Shown: piece by piece, positions 33,426-45,725 of the stretch
How the letters are laid out: every line of letters starts with the position of its first letter
Position numbering within the stretch: the stretch's first letter is position 1
Origin: Aquatica leii
Lineage: Eukaryota > Arthropoda > Insecta > Coleoptera > Lampyridae
Assembly (NCBI GenBank): GCA_035610365.1
Contig: CM069436.1
Coordinates: 86,553,912-86,617,911, forward strand
Direction of reading: 5' to 3'
Length of the DNA stretch: 64,000 nucleotides
The notes under the pieces: generated by a model
The model's input: only the letters and a program-made list of their open reading frames with translations
Told to the model about the DNA's origin: nothing
The model's database searches: none
Program-made: the position numbers and the translations under genes

Positions 33426-33599
33426 ATTTTTTTCCAATTACATGTTAATAACATTTCTTTTAAGTATTACTGTTTCATTCTTGATGTAACGCTACATTTA
33501 AAAAAAATGGAGAAATTATTTCTTCTGTGTGTATTACTTTTAATGTCACAGAGTATAGATTATTCCATACCTTTCGAACACCCTGTATGTACTTTTGTG

Positions 33600-34037
33600 A
33601 TAATGAGGTTTTAGAATACTTTTGTACAAAAATTGTTTTAAAACTGTAATGTTTTGCATTGTGCTGGTAATTGCAGCATTACAGAGAATGTATATTAATT
33701 ATATTAAAAATATCATGGAGGTAATGTTCTACATTTCAAAATCGAAGACAGCCCTTATAATCTATTTTTTACAGGAGTAAGATAAGAGAATTGATTGATA
33801 AGTTTTGAATGTATGCAATAGGTTTTAGCAATATATAGTTTTGGTTGCATCCTAAAATTTAACTGTTTATTTATTAATATAAAAGATAGTCTTTATTAGT
33901 CAGAAATCATAGCAGTCTTTCATTTGTATTACCCTAACAATGTAACATACAAAAAAAAACAACTAAAAATGAGTAGTACACAAATATGTAAAAACGTCAG
34001 TCCTCTTGGGAGCTATACATTGTAACATCCCAATAAC
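33600..34037. other. AT-rich intergenic DNA, downstream of the CtIP-like gene
   Basis: No open frame of note and no repeat recognised. It follows the terminator-proximal end of the CtIP-like gene, so part of it is presumably that gene's 3' UTR. Confidence 0.4.
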
Positions 34038-35223
34038 CTAAACAAAAAAACTGGATAACAAATCAAAATTATCAGAATAAATACCCTTTGGAGTCTCATT
34101 CAAAGGATCAAATTTATTTCGATGCTTAGAACATACGTTCATTTTTTTCCTCAATTCTTCATCAGTCAAATCAAAGTCTTCATAATACTAACAAAAATAT
34201 AATATAAAATAAATTCAGGAAAATTAAACAAGCATACATCCTGGCATTCTTTACAGGACCATCCAGGTAGCCTTAATTTATCTGCCTTACATCTAACTGT
34301 TTCCATTTTATGAGGATGTTCAGGAACAACTGATTTTTTCACAGGAATCCTTTAAAAATAACCAATCATGTATTTTCCATTACTTTGTTGAAATTCAAGC
34401 TTCTACATGAACTTACCTATCATAATTTTGAAATATATTAGACTTTTTTATTGGATTAATTTGTGTAATCGTTTTACTTTCATCTTTGACAGTTTTAGTA
34501 TTTGTTACATCTATTTTACAGACATTATTCGACCATGACTTATTATTAATTAATTGAGTTAATGTAGAATTATTTTTATTCGATTTATTCATCTTTTTCG
34601 ATTTTGAGATTTTAATCTTTTTGTTGTGGGTACTTATATTGAGACTATCATTAAGAATGGACGTATCTACCACATCGTTAGCATTGGATTCGCAACTAAT
34701 AACATCTTCCTTAACTGCATTTGACACCATAACACAATCATCAGACACTGATTTATCACATAATTTCTTAACTGGATTTAACAAGGAAAATGAAGAGCAA
34801 TTAAGACTGTCTTTGGAACTGTTTAATAAAGATGGGCTATTATCCTTTTTACGATTAACTTTACGATAGCGTTTGATTTTCGGACTTCGTTCTAGTAATT
34901 CTAAACTGTCTATATTAGTGTTAGTTAAAGATAATTGAAAACTGTCTGTATATCCTGATTCTTCTAGACTTGATGCTAATTTTATTTTATGCTTAAACGT
35001 CTCAATTTTCTCGCTAATATTAGTTTCAATACCTTCAAAAATAAATAAATAAATAAAGAACAGACAATCCCAATTACAACTGCAACTTATTACGTTTGAA
35101 TTCTTTTTGAAGAATGTGATGAAGAATTATTATCATTCGTATTTCTGTTGGTTCTGCGTTCCATAAGCATTCCACTTCGGAAGTAAAAAGGGATAACCAT
35201 TCTTGTTGAGCTACTTTACACAT
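34038..35223 (-). CDS. CtIP: CtIP/RBBP8/Sae2-type DNA end resection protein
   Basis: Four exons on the minus strand: 35223-35094 (ATG, MCKVAQQEWLSLFTSEVE), 35032-34417, 34349-34238, 34187-34038 (TAG). Phases agree at every junction (C+GT, AG+G, phase 0) and the total is 335 codons. The C-terminus carries the CtIP/Sae2 signature: LPGWSCKECQD joined to YYEDFDLTDEELRKKM, then NVCSKHRNKFDPLNETP, giving the CxxC and CxxH-type residues plus the conserved H-R and P of the family. The middle is Ser/Asn/Lys-rich and looks disordered (NSPSLLNSSKDSLNCSSFS). CtIP promotes 5' end resection with Mre11-Rad50-Nbs1 at double-strand breaks in S/G2. At 335 aa it is far shorter than vertebrate CtIP (about 900) and nearer to yeast Sae2. 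I saw no long coiled coil in the short N-terminus, only a helical segment of about 40 residues. The C-terminal assignment is firm, exon 1 less so. Confidence 0.82.
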
Positions 35224-38200
35224 TTTCCAGAAAATGGTTTATAAATGTATTATTTAATTTATAGAAAATTGTTAAGTTTTCACTTACAGTTGAAAACTTA
35301 GGTTAGAGACTACAATGCCAAAGTTTAAATGTATGCCGTTGGTTAAATATTATCTCGGATTTTTTCTCATTTAAAGTTGGACTTTTTTCATAATTTTTTT
35401 GTAGTCGTAACATAGATAAATAATAGTATCTTAAAAAAAGTTTAAATGATTTAGTCAAAAAACACGTTTTAAAACAAGATACACATCAACAGAACCTGAT
35501 ACCAAGTACAGTTGGCAGAAGCAAATAAATGGCCGCAAAAGCTTATAGTTTACTGTAATTAAAATTAAATGTTTAAAAAAGAGTTAGAATTTGATAAAAA
35601 TGTTGTAGTATAGGTACTCATCAGTCAATCAGACCGCGTCCTTATGCCGTCACGTTATTAGAGTACTCTTAACGTACCCAAATAACCATGAGTACTTTAT
35701 TCGTAATGAATTTGAGTATATAAACCTCAACGTTGGCAACAATTTAGTAACTGATTGAAATATTTACTTTTACATTAATTTATGCTTACAACGGATTATA
35801 GAAATGAAATACAAGAAAGATAAGATATTTACAAAAAGTATAGTAACACAAAATGGTGTAGTTTTTGCAACTGTAAAAAATTGTAATTTGATCGATAAAG
35901 TGACAGAAATTTAGTGACGTTACTCTCAGGTAGTAACAGTTACGTTTATTTAACGTCATTCATTGGTCATTTATAGATACTTGAGTGGAAATTTGAAGCT
36001 GTAGTATTACTTGAAATATACACCTCTTTACTTAATTGCTTAAGTGTGATTTATAAATGTAGTCATCGTATATTTTGTTCAGTTTCAGTCATAAAGTATA
36101 TACTTTATGGTTTCAGTCATAGTAACGGTATATCACTCGTGAACTTTTTTTAATTATAATAATTATTAGAGTTATACTTTCAGTACCTAATAAAATATAT
36201 AGATTGATTCTAATACTCTGCTTTATTAACAACAGAAACAAACCTATTATAACAAATGCAAAACTTACTAAAACCACAAAATAAAAAATCTTTTGCCTTA
36301 ATTCCAACAAAACACGTAAATAGTTAAATGTAAGTAAATTAAATCAAAAAACTTATTGATTTAAACATAGTTTTAAAGCTTCAATTGTCTAGGTTTTAAT
36401 TTCTGTTTAATCAAATTTAAATTAGTTAACTTACGTAAGAAAACATTTTTTGCTTTACATTTTATGTTTATGAAATTATTACTTTGTTTTTGTGTAATAA
36501 GACTCACTTTTGTAATTCGTTTTTGTTAATAATATTTTTAAATATTTTAAGGCGGGTGGCATAAATCAATCAAATTTTGTTGTATATTTTTTGCATTTTA
36601 TAAACAACCACTATAAACATACAGTGCACCCTGCTTAATAGAATCACGTTGGAGCATGGTGTTTTTGATAACAATAACCGAATGAGAACAATACCTGAAA
36701 TTTAAAAAAAAACAAATATCTGTATCCAATTAACAGGTTTGTTAATTTAGAAGGTGAAATCATAGCATCAATACGAGCAAAAAATTTCAAAATAAAAATG
36801 TTTAAAAAATTTTTAAGTTTGAGGCAAATAAATCGAAAATTACGAACCTGCAGCATTAAATAGTTTTTTTATTGACATCTTTAATAAAGAGAAATCAAAT
36901 GATGATGATTAATTCACTGTTCTAAAAACTACTAATTGCTTATTCTTAGTAATTTGCTGACATTGAAAATAAAAATAAATACGAAATAACTTTATCAGAT
37001 AAGATGTAGTTAAATGAAGTTTTTTTTCTAAGATTTAACTTTCCAAGTTAATTTTCGAAGATTACGTTTTTACAGATGTTTAAATGATGTAATGTTACAG
37101 TCAAAATACTTGATTAAATAAACAAACACTGCAGAAATAAAGCTAAACATGCAAAACAAATATTTTTAGGGTGCAATGATAACATTTTTCACTTGAAACA
37201 AGCGTATTATAAAAATTCAGCTAAAAAATTCACGCAAAATAGATTTTTGTTCATGTATAGGAACAAACCTGAGAAGAAAATTGATAACATAAACAGAAAT
37301 TATGATTACAATAAAGGTGTTTTTTCTATGTAATAACATACGTCTGGTCCGTTCTTTAATAAAGTGATAATATTACCAGATTGATAACATAATCCGTGAT
37401 TCCAATAAGCGGCGTACACTGTACTATCAACAGTTAAAAATAAAAAATTCAATCAAATTATTATTACGCAGTATCTTGTCACGTAAAAATTATGTTTAAA
37501 AAAAGTGTAAACATTGCAAAAAAAAATATATAAATACACACATTTTACTTACAAGTACATGCAGTGCCACTTACCTGAAACAAAAAAGATATATATTATA
37601 AGACATAAAGGAATAATCAAATTATAATATAATCATCACTAAGGACATATTGCTAAACTAGCTAAATTAATAAGGTATTTACTAATTTAATAAACTACAC
37701 ATTTGTAATCAATTCACAAAAATTCATAAATATCATACATTGCCTGTGTGATGTTTTTTTAATAAAAATTCTGGCGAATCTAGTTGTATTTAGAAATATC
37801 AGATAGTTCCGCATAGCGTTAGTTCACGTGCTGTCTTCCTGAACATTAGAACGAAAAAAAATCGGTAATCTTCCATTTGTAAAATGACATTTACGCCCAG
37901 GACAAAATTCATACAGCACGAAAACTATACTAAATGTTTTTAACTTAACAACATAGACTAAACGAGAGACACTATTAAAGGTTAGCAAAAAGAAATTCTG
38001 TGTTGTACATACGACTACTACACACGTGAATCTAAATGTATACTCAAAGTTTCAAAGTGTATTTGACAAGTCAATATAGAAGACTACGTGTCAGTGCTAC
38101 TGATGTGTTGATAAAACTTGTGTGCATGCTAAACGGGGAATAATTCACTTTTCGCTGGCAAACTAATAGTCGAAGACGAGATCGGGCAAAGTGAGATTCG

Positions 38201-38812
38201 AGAATGCTGTGAAGTTTGACGTTCTCGTCAATTTTGAGTGAACTCTGCCTACTTTTGCATTATACTTAAGATTATAAATTCGGTACAAAATTTCGAGCCT
38301 ATGTGCATGACTTACAATATCATATGATGAAATTGAATATGAACACTTCAAAATTTGAAAACTTTAAACAATTAGGCCAAGTATATTTAGCCTACATGTA
38401 TTTACTTGGACGAATGCAAAAAAGAATTCAAAGTATTAACCATTTTTTTCCGTATCTTTCTTTAAAAAAACATAAAAGCAAAGTTGTCAAACAATTAATT
38501 TAAGTACGATATATGTCTCGTAATTAAAATAAACAATCAGAAATAACAAATAATCGAGTGATTGCTGATCGAATTCGCTAAGAAGCTTAGTTTACACCGT
38601 TAACTATTTTAATCGAACTAACCAAAGTGTACTTACGGGTAAGAGGTGTTTTCTAATTTAAGGATCTGTTAATACTAGCAGTATTCTCTTTTTCTTACAA
38701 ACAATTAGTTATTGTATACTTTGTAATACTGATTTATTTATGACTATACGCGACTTTCGGCTTAGACCGCGTCGTAGTTAAACACCCATATATACTTTAG
38801 GCTTGGTTCTAG
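35224..38812. other. Long AT-rich stretch without recognised genes
   Basis: No known coding motif was found. Short frames at 36113-36310 and 36644-36856 (minus) and 38303-38503 (plus, NTSKFENFKQLGQVYLAYMY) match nothing I know. The last has a Lys-rich tail and could be an exon or chance. The first hundred bases should hold the CtIP-like promoter. Confidence 0.4.
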
Positions 38813-39469
38813 TCTCTCCTTGAAAGCCAAAAGAAGAAGTAGAAGTTGACCTTTGCTGTATTGATAACAAAGTGTTTAGTTACTGGTTGACACAAGAGCG
38901 ACGAAGACCATAATTTGTCCGAACCCATTGCAAGAAAATGAGAAAACATCAGTAGTAACAGTAAGACTTCGAACAGCGACCGACGGACGAAAGAATATCT
39001 ACTACTCACGGACAAGTACAAGTTGTCATCAAGTACTGGTAGCCAACATCACGGAAGAATATATCTTGGGAATGGACGTTATAAAGAAGTATGGGTTCCA
39101 TTTACATATGAAGAATGATGTACTGAAGATCGACAGTTAAAAAATTTTTTTTCATTAGTCATAGAAGGGATGCGTGCGAATCTTATTGAGTGAAGACATG
39201 CTTCTGCCTGCAAGGACCGAAACTGTGGTGATAGCACGCCTAGATGGAAATCTCCATGAAGGCTACATTCAAAAAAAAGTACTCGTTAGCAGAACTTTAG
39301 TACGAGTGAAAAACACAGTGCTAGTAAGGATCATAAATGTCAACTCAGATAGCACGTTGAAAAATAAGACCGTGGTAGGCCAATGCACGCCTATATCTCA
39401 AATTGTAAGATGCGTAAAATCTAGCCAAACAAATAATTACGAATATGCAAAGAGAAGGTGTGGTTAAAC

Positions 39470-39880
39470 CATCAAATCATCCATGGGCGTCTTCAGTTGT
39501 GCTAGTAAAGAAGAAAGATGAATCAACAAGGTTTTGCGTAGACTACAGACACCTTAATGACGTGATCAAAAAGGACAGCTACCTTTTACCAAGAACTGAC
39601 AACACTTCGTCAGGATCCTAGTAGCTTTCTACATTATATTTAAAAAGTGGTTACTGGCAAGTAGAATTGGAACCAAAAAACCTTGAAAAGACGGTTTTTA
39701 AGATTAGAACTGGTTTGTGGCAGCTCACTGTGATGCCCTTCGGTTTGTGTAACGCTCCTGCAACGTTTGAGCGTTTGATGGAAACCTTGCGAGAACTGTC
39801 TTGGAAGACGTGTTTGGTGTATCTAGACGACGTGATTGAAAGGTCGTTTGCAGAACATTTGAATAACCTGAAAGAATAAT
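39470..39880 (+). pseudogene. gypsy copy 1 reverse transcriptase core
   Basis: From PSNHPWASSVVLVKKKD through FCVDYRHLNDVIKKDSYLLP, WQVELEPKNLEKTVFKI, TVMPFGLCNAPATFERLM to the catalytic LVYLDDVIE near 39820-39840. The first part needs a frame change at about 39615. The YxDD box is intact here. In copy 2 the equivalent region is frameshifted. Confidence 0.8.
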
Positions 39881-41574
39881 TTCAAGGACTACGTGGGGTA
39901 AATCTAAAACTAAACGCAAAAAAGTACTACGTATTTAAGAAACAAGTGCAGTACCTTGGCCACGTCGTACCTAGAGATACAATAAAGGCTGACACAAACA
40001 AAGCTCGGGCAGTGCAAGCATGGCCATAAGACTGATCGACATGCTTCAAGTTCTCAGTTTTTTTGGTTGTGCAATATTGCCAAACCTTCCACAAAACTGA
40101 CTGAAGAAACAGCAAAATCTAAATGGGATGAAAACTGCGAAAACGCTTTCCATCAACTAAAATAAGCCCTAGTCACTTCGTCGATTTTAAGTTATCTAAA
40201 AGAAGATAGAAAGTTTGTTTTGGATACCATTGCAAGTAATCTTGCTATAGGTGCAGTCCTTTCACAAGTGCAGGATGAATAAGAAAAAGTCTTCGCGTAT
40301 TTTAGTAAAGTTTTATCAAGACCAGAAAGGAGTTATTGCGTGATTAGGAGACAACTATTAGCAGTCGTCGAGTCCATAGAACACTTCTACAAATATTTGT
40401 ATGAACGAAAATTTTTTACAAACACGCCGCTTTAAAATGGTTATTGCAGTTCCGTAATTCGGAAGGACAATAGCAAGGTGGATCGAGAGGACTACAAAAG
40501 CACGACTATGACACAGAACACCGTGCCGGAAGCAGTCAACGAAACGCTGATGCCTTGTCCAGAAGACCATGTCCGACAGACTGCAGCCATTGTTTGTGAC
40601 TTGAAGAAAAGGTCGGCTCCGGAGAACTGCAGAAATGATGACAAGTGGAAGCCTGAGCAGTTGCGCCGCAAACAAGAAAACGGTTCCGAAATAAGACGAC
40701 CATTTGTAAACTGTAAAGAAAACGACCGTTGTCCAACCTGGAAACAAGTGAGTGCTTTGGGCAGAAACATCAAAGCATACTAAGCGCAGTGGGACTCTTT
40801 GAGAGTAAAAGACGGTCTTCTTAAGCATTTCCTAAAAAGTGTGGAGAGCACGGAAAACAGACTGTAGTTGATAATTCCGAAGAGCCGAGTGTCACAGTTT
40901 TTAAGCATCTGCACTAAAGCACTTCAGAAGAACACTTTGGCGTAAAATAGACATTGAAGAAAGTTCGAAAAAGATTCTACTTAGCGAACTACAAAGAAAA
41001 CGTCATGGAATGGAGCCGACTGACATCGCAGAGCCGTTCCCAGAATCTGTTGGCGATGTGTTGTTTTACAACATGGGCGAAGGCTTACGTCATACTCAAT
41101 CAAAAAGAAGCTACAGTCGCAGACGTATTAGTAAAAGAGTTTTTCTGCTGGTTTAGAGTTCCGTTGGAATTACATTCCGACCAAGGCCGAAACTTTGAAC
41201 GACTGCCGTGCGACCTCTAATTTAGAAGAAAACCGGAAGAAGAAATTGCTCGAGAAGGCTACGTCTCGAAGAGACTAAATGAAGTACATGAGGCAGTCCA
41301 TAAAAACACAAATTGCCAGCGACAGAATGAAGAACAGATATTACTCCAAGGTGCAAAACGGTGGGTTTCAACCTGACGACATTGTGTAGTTATAAATCTC
41401 TAAAAAAGACCTGGTTTGTCGCTAAAGCTGTAGAGGCAATGAGAGAGCGCAGAAGTGGTCCACATCGATCATCTAGCCTCGTTTGTTAGCAATAACAACG
41501 TTACGCAAACCCAGGTCCAAACCAGGGTAATCACAAGCAGAACCAAAAATCAAGTCGATGAAATAGACTTCAGT

Positions 41575-41880
41575 AAGTTTATGAGCATGTACGAGGGTTC
41601 TAAAAGGGCTAGGTTTGGAGTTACAACCCAAGAACAACAAAATCTGTTCCAAACAAGACAAGATTACACTATCGCACATTGCGTGAGCGAAGATCTTGCA
41701 ATGTACAAAAGGGTTCCAATCGTATTTAGGAAGAAGTTTGGACGGTTAGATGAACTACGAAGACAGCAACCGTTATACAAAAATACAAAGCTTGTTTGTC
41801 GCTTAAATCAACTGAATTGGAGGACAGTTCAAAATATGTTGGAGGTCGTATTCCGAGGAACAGACGTTTAAGTTTAAGGT
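41575..41880 (+). pseudogene. Macro-domain-like C-terminal module of gypsy copy 1
   Basis: FMSMYEGSKRARFGVTTQEQ, then DYTIAHCVSEDLAMYKRVPI, VFRKKFGRLDELRRQQP and, after a deletion, LNQLNWRTVQNMLEVVFRGT. This order and these residues match TARG1-type macro domains, which bind and cleave ADP-ribose adducts: the (I/L)AHCVS(E/A)D start of the ligand loop, G(I/V)A..FK(K/R)(K/R)FG, and the final L..LdW..v..mi..vF. The glycine pair of the first loop reads MYKRV here, where active members usually have a small G-rich turn, so activity is doubtful. The missing middle is present in copy 2. Confidence 0.65.
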
Positions 41881-41892
41881 CTGCAGTTACCA

Positions 41893-42298
41893 CACTGAGA
41901 AAAAAGAGACTCTTAAATGAACCATCATAAAAATGTTAACCACAAATTACTTGAATTAACAAATTAGTGCTTAGTTGAATATATATTCTGCCTTTAACTC
42001 AACAGTTATGGTTTGTTAAACAAAACATATTCGTTCAATACTTAAAATTACTTAAAATGAAAAATAAATAACTAAAAATGTTGACTTAACACTGCAGCCT
42101 TTTCAAAAGAAATCATTGGCAACATTAACATCACTATTAAATGTTGAACAGAAATGATTGCAGTATTGAATTAACTCGTAATAGTTAACATGGCATGCAC
42201 ATTAAGGCAACTCTGCAAAACTATTGTTTGTATTGAATGTGTACAAACTGTTGTTTCAAACGTTTATTTGTTGATTTAACATTTAATTTTTCTCAGTG
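41893..42298. mobile_element. 406-bp miniature inverted-repeat element inside gypsy copy 1
   Basis: Ends CACTGAGAAAAA at 41893 and tttttctcagtg to 42298 are perfect inverted repeats of 12 bases. No coding frame lies between and TTAAC motifs recur. It interrupts the last codons of the macro-like module. CA flanks both ends (41891-41892, 42299-42300), possibly a 2-bp duplication. Confidence 0.7.
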
Positions 42299-42759
42299 CA
42301 TCAAAGTAGAATAACGGGTCAGGAAAAGTCCACTGACTGCTACTTTTATGCTCGAAGAAGTTACCGAAATGGAGAGTTTCCGCTATCGCTACGATCCTTT
42401 CTACTGATGTCACATCCAGTTTCTTGTTCTGGAACACAACAGTCTTAAGAAAGGGTCAGTGAAACGTTCTCAGTTATTGTCAACTTCGAGACAATAACCG
42501 AAGAATGTAGAAAATTCTCGATAAGATAAATACATATGGCGTGTAAGTATACGTGTTGTTAACATAAACAAATACTGGTTTAGATAAACAAAAGTTATCT
42601 GTGGACATTATTTTTCTCGTAATAGTAGGTAATATCCTTGGTAATATATAGATTAATGTATTTTTCTGAAATATCGTTCGATTTGATTAACTATGTGTAG
42701 TTGTAATCGTGTGAATATTTCGTTTATAAATAAATTAATTTTAAAATTTGTTACAAATG

Positions 42760-43960
42760 TTAATAACAAACCGTAAGAACAAATGTGCTTAATGTCGCGA
42801 GAGTACTTCTATACTGAAAACGGCGTATGCGCAAGAATATGCGCCAATTTTTCTCACTATTTGGAGTTACCCTGTGTTTGTTATTTAAGCTGTGATAACA
42901 CTATACAATATTAATATACTTCTGTAAAATGGTATCGTGACGTAATATAATTTGGGTAACTTAACATAGCAGGCCTAGGCTAGTAAACGTGACGATTGCA
43001 TCGGAAGTTTCGCACTTTTTAAAGAAAATCTTTATGATTTGTTAATGTTTAAAGAAATATCTATATTTTGGGTTTAGTACTCTTATTAGAATTCAAAATT
43101 ATTTACCGTACCTGCTTTCTGTAGTAATCATTCTAAAGCTGCCGAAAGTATTTCCAGAAAAACTAAACATCACATATACATAGTACACAATTCACTTATT
43201 AATTTACACTTAGAATTATAATAATTAACGCAACAATCGTTATTGATGTAACGCACAAGTCAATCTTCGCGAAAGAACAATGGCGTACGCTAATCTACAA
43301 ATACGTGTCAACTACCTAAAACCAACGCTAAAACTAAACGATCAGGAATGCTTTGAAATATTTGTAAGAATTTTATTGGTGTTATCTTATACCTGTATTT
43401 GAATTGACCAATTGCAATTTTGTTTCTATTTCAGATATTAAAATTTATATTTTGATGCGTCTGGATATTAAATATGATAAATTCATTGAACTTGAAAATG
43501 TTAATTTTAAAAAAAAATCAAACTAAATAGTTATATATAAGGGAAAAAATATTAAATCTAAGCGAGACCCGCGCCTAGTACTTTTGGTGCCCTTGTGCAA
43601 ATTTAAAATAACGCCCCAAAGATGTATTACGTTCATATGTGAGTACAGATACGGGTTAAGTTAGGTATTATTATCCACTATTGAAAAATAATTTTAAAAA
43701 GTATTTTCATAAATTTATTTTTATATTTTTATTTTACAAGTACAAGCCATAAGCCATACAAGTATTTTTTGATTGAGATACATAACATAATTATAAACTT
43801 ATAGAAAACAAAAATATATTCTAACAGTATTACAACTCAAAATTTTTCTATTTTAGTTTCAAATGTAATATATGAAACAAAAGCACAAAAAATAAAAAAA
43901 AATATTTAAAACATTAAAAATACTCGTTTATATATCACAGGACGAAACTGATCGACAAAA
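42760..43960. other. AT-rich DNA between gypsy copy 1 and the hAT relic
   Basis: No gene recognised. 43575-43640 (gcgcctagtacttttggtgcccttgtgc) resembles the GC-richer terminal region often seen beyond ZMYM1-like hAT genes and may be that element's 3' end. Confidence 0.3.
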
Positions 43961-44045
43961 AAAACAATTTATTATTTTAATAATGCAACATGTCACCTTT
44001 TAAAGGTTAATATCCAGATATTAGGTATTGTTATTAATATTTTAG

Positions 44046-45725
44046 CTAAGTGAATTGAGCTTTCCGTGCTTTAATTTTTGCAAATTGTTTAATTAAATCT
44101 TCGGTGTCTAATTCTTTTAGCTGATCCGTTTCTATTGAAATGATAGCAAGATTACTGAGTCGGTTTTGCCTCATGGTCGATCTTAAATAATTTATTATGA
44201 TTTTGAGTATTGAAAAAGATCGTTCTGCGGTAGCAACAGAAACCGGCATTTTTAATAAAATAAGTATTATGCTCGTATTAAGAAAAGAATCCACTAAGTT
44301 GTTAATTGTTATAAAATTTAAAATTTCTTCTGGAGATGTAATAGCTTTTTCATCAAAATTTTGTAAATATTGCAATTTTTTAACAAATTCCACGGCAGTT
44401 ATGTCTCTTTCATTGCGAGTTTTGTCGTTTAATAAATTTTCAATTTTTGGACATAATTCTAATTCAATTCGTGAAACGGATCCAAATATGTCATTAGTGG
44501 ATTGGAATTAATCAATACATAAAATATAGACAATATCGTAATCCAATATCAAATGTTTTATCATTTATTTTATATATTTAGTGACATGTTTCGGTCTTTT
44601 AAACACATATGACCATCTTCAGACTAAAACGTTATTATTATATAAAATTGTCAACTAATATTATTATATATTTTAATATTTAATAATATTTTACTAGGTA
44701 AGCGTAATTAATATTAGTTGACAATTTTATATAATAATAACGTTTTAGTCTGAAGACGGTCATATGTGTTTAAAAGACCGAAACATGTCACTAAATATAT
44801 AAAATAAATTATAAAACATTTGATATTGGATTACGACATTGTCTATTTTATTTATTGAATAATTTTAATTGTTCGTTTTCAGAATAATTTTTAGGTTTAT
44901 CAATAATCCATAAAACCGCGAAATCATTAGAGTAAGAAGAAAGTAATTGGAATCTCACATCCACTGATGTTATGATTACATCTAGAGCATAAAAAAAAGA
45001 ATCAACTTTAAACTTTAAAGTTTCGTCGCGGATCGGTTTATCGTCACATTTATAATCAAAATGTTTTTTTTTATTTTTTGCGGTCTTAAGCCTCTTTATT
45101 TTTTCAATTTAGGTTTTATGTCTAACATGGATGCTATTTCTTTAGCATTCATCAATAGATCATTAAAACCTTTATCAGAACGATAAGCTTTCAAAAATTT
45201 ATTCAAATTATTTAAATGATTACAACACTGAGTTTTTGAATAATTTTACTAACCATGTTAACTTTACTTAAAATATTATACCACATTACAAGAATGCAAA
45301 TAAACTCAAAATTTTGCAAGGCCAACGATGCAACCAAATTTTTACGTTATTTTCAAAGTTTCCTTCGCTTATTTCAAACAGAGCATCATAAACCTCCCCA
45401 AACCTTAAAGGAATTATTGCATCTATTCTACTAGACCATCGAGTATACGATAAAGGTTTTAAAGTTAAATTTTTTACATTAGATAAAGTAGATTTCAATT
45501 GACCAGCGTTTAGTAGAAGCTGAAAAAAAATACAAACAGTTCTTGAACTTAAGAAAAAAAATGGATGCTCGAAGTATTTGATTTTGCGGCATCATTGACG
45601 ACGAAATTTAGGGTATTGTTACAACAAGGAACAAAGAAAGCTCGCGGATTGAAATTCAAATTTTTTTTTGTAGACCATTATGCCTACCACGCATATTTGC
45701 CCCATTGTCGTAATCCTGACCCCGA
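44046..45725 (-). pseudogene. ZMYM1-like hAT transposase, C-terminal half
   Basis: Minus-strand text in order from 45725: GQDYDNGANMRGRHNGLQ, RAFFVP-like and VNDAA-like pieces in shifted frames, then 45498-45286 KPLSYTRWSSRIDAIIPLRF..YDALFEISEG, then AKEIASMLDIKPKLKK and RFQLLSSYSNDFAVLW (about 45160-44880). After the inserted foldback come IELELCPKIENLLNDK and, at 44393-44046, the hAT dimerisation domain (MPVSVATAERSFSILKII, YLRSTMRQNRLSNLAIISIE). These match the DUF4371/hAT proteins related to zinc finger MYM-type protein 1. The reading frame has several stops and frameshifts. The N-terminal half is at 50440-51260, beyond the gypsy element. Confidence 0.8.
44511..44859. mobile_element. Foldback element with ~150-bp arms, inserted in the hAT relic
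   Basis: 44511-44663 and 44709-44859 are almost perfect inverted repeats (few mismatches), around a ~45-base AT loop. Each arm holds ctgaaga, ggtc, a loop, gacc, gaaac, acatgtcact, arranged like a minimal hammerhead ribozyme. The hAT frame reads up to its left side and resumes on its right, so it inserted into the hAT. Few arm mismatches imply a young insertion or conversion between arms. Confidence 0.8.

Larger units (their letters stand above)
38815..42530 (+). mobile_element. Ty3/gypsy retrotransposon, copy 1 (5'-truncated, broken)
   Basis: Starts within protease (ring of LLVTGxT..ATTII-like text, VTG/TRATK near 38880) and lacks gag. In order: protease remnant, linker (SVVTVRLRTATDGRKNI, LGMDVIKKYGFHLHMK), reverse transcriptase 39470-39880 (STRFCVDYRHLNDVIKKDSY, FGLCNAPATFERLMETL, LVYLDDVIE), RNase H text 40150-40420, integrase zinc-finger text near 40960, an integrase core reduced by two deletions, and the macro-like module 41575-41880. 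A miniature element (41893-42298) is inserted near the end. A diverged 3' LTR may end near 42757 (ttgttaca). It is the same family as the copy at 45.8-50.4 kb. Confidence 0.85.

Noticed and set aside
34621-34869. Plus-strand frame opposite the CtIP-like exon 2
   Set aside because: It is the mirror of the minus-strand coding exon, whose splice phases and family match are consistent.
38303-38503. 66-codon plus-strand frame as a host exon
   Set aside because: Slightly gene-like composition, but no homology recognised and no convincing acceptor; left in the unannotated stretch.
40358-40828. 156-codon minus-strand frame
   Set aside because: It is antisense to the gypsy RNase H/integrase linker text and shows no domain.
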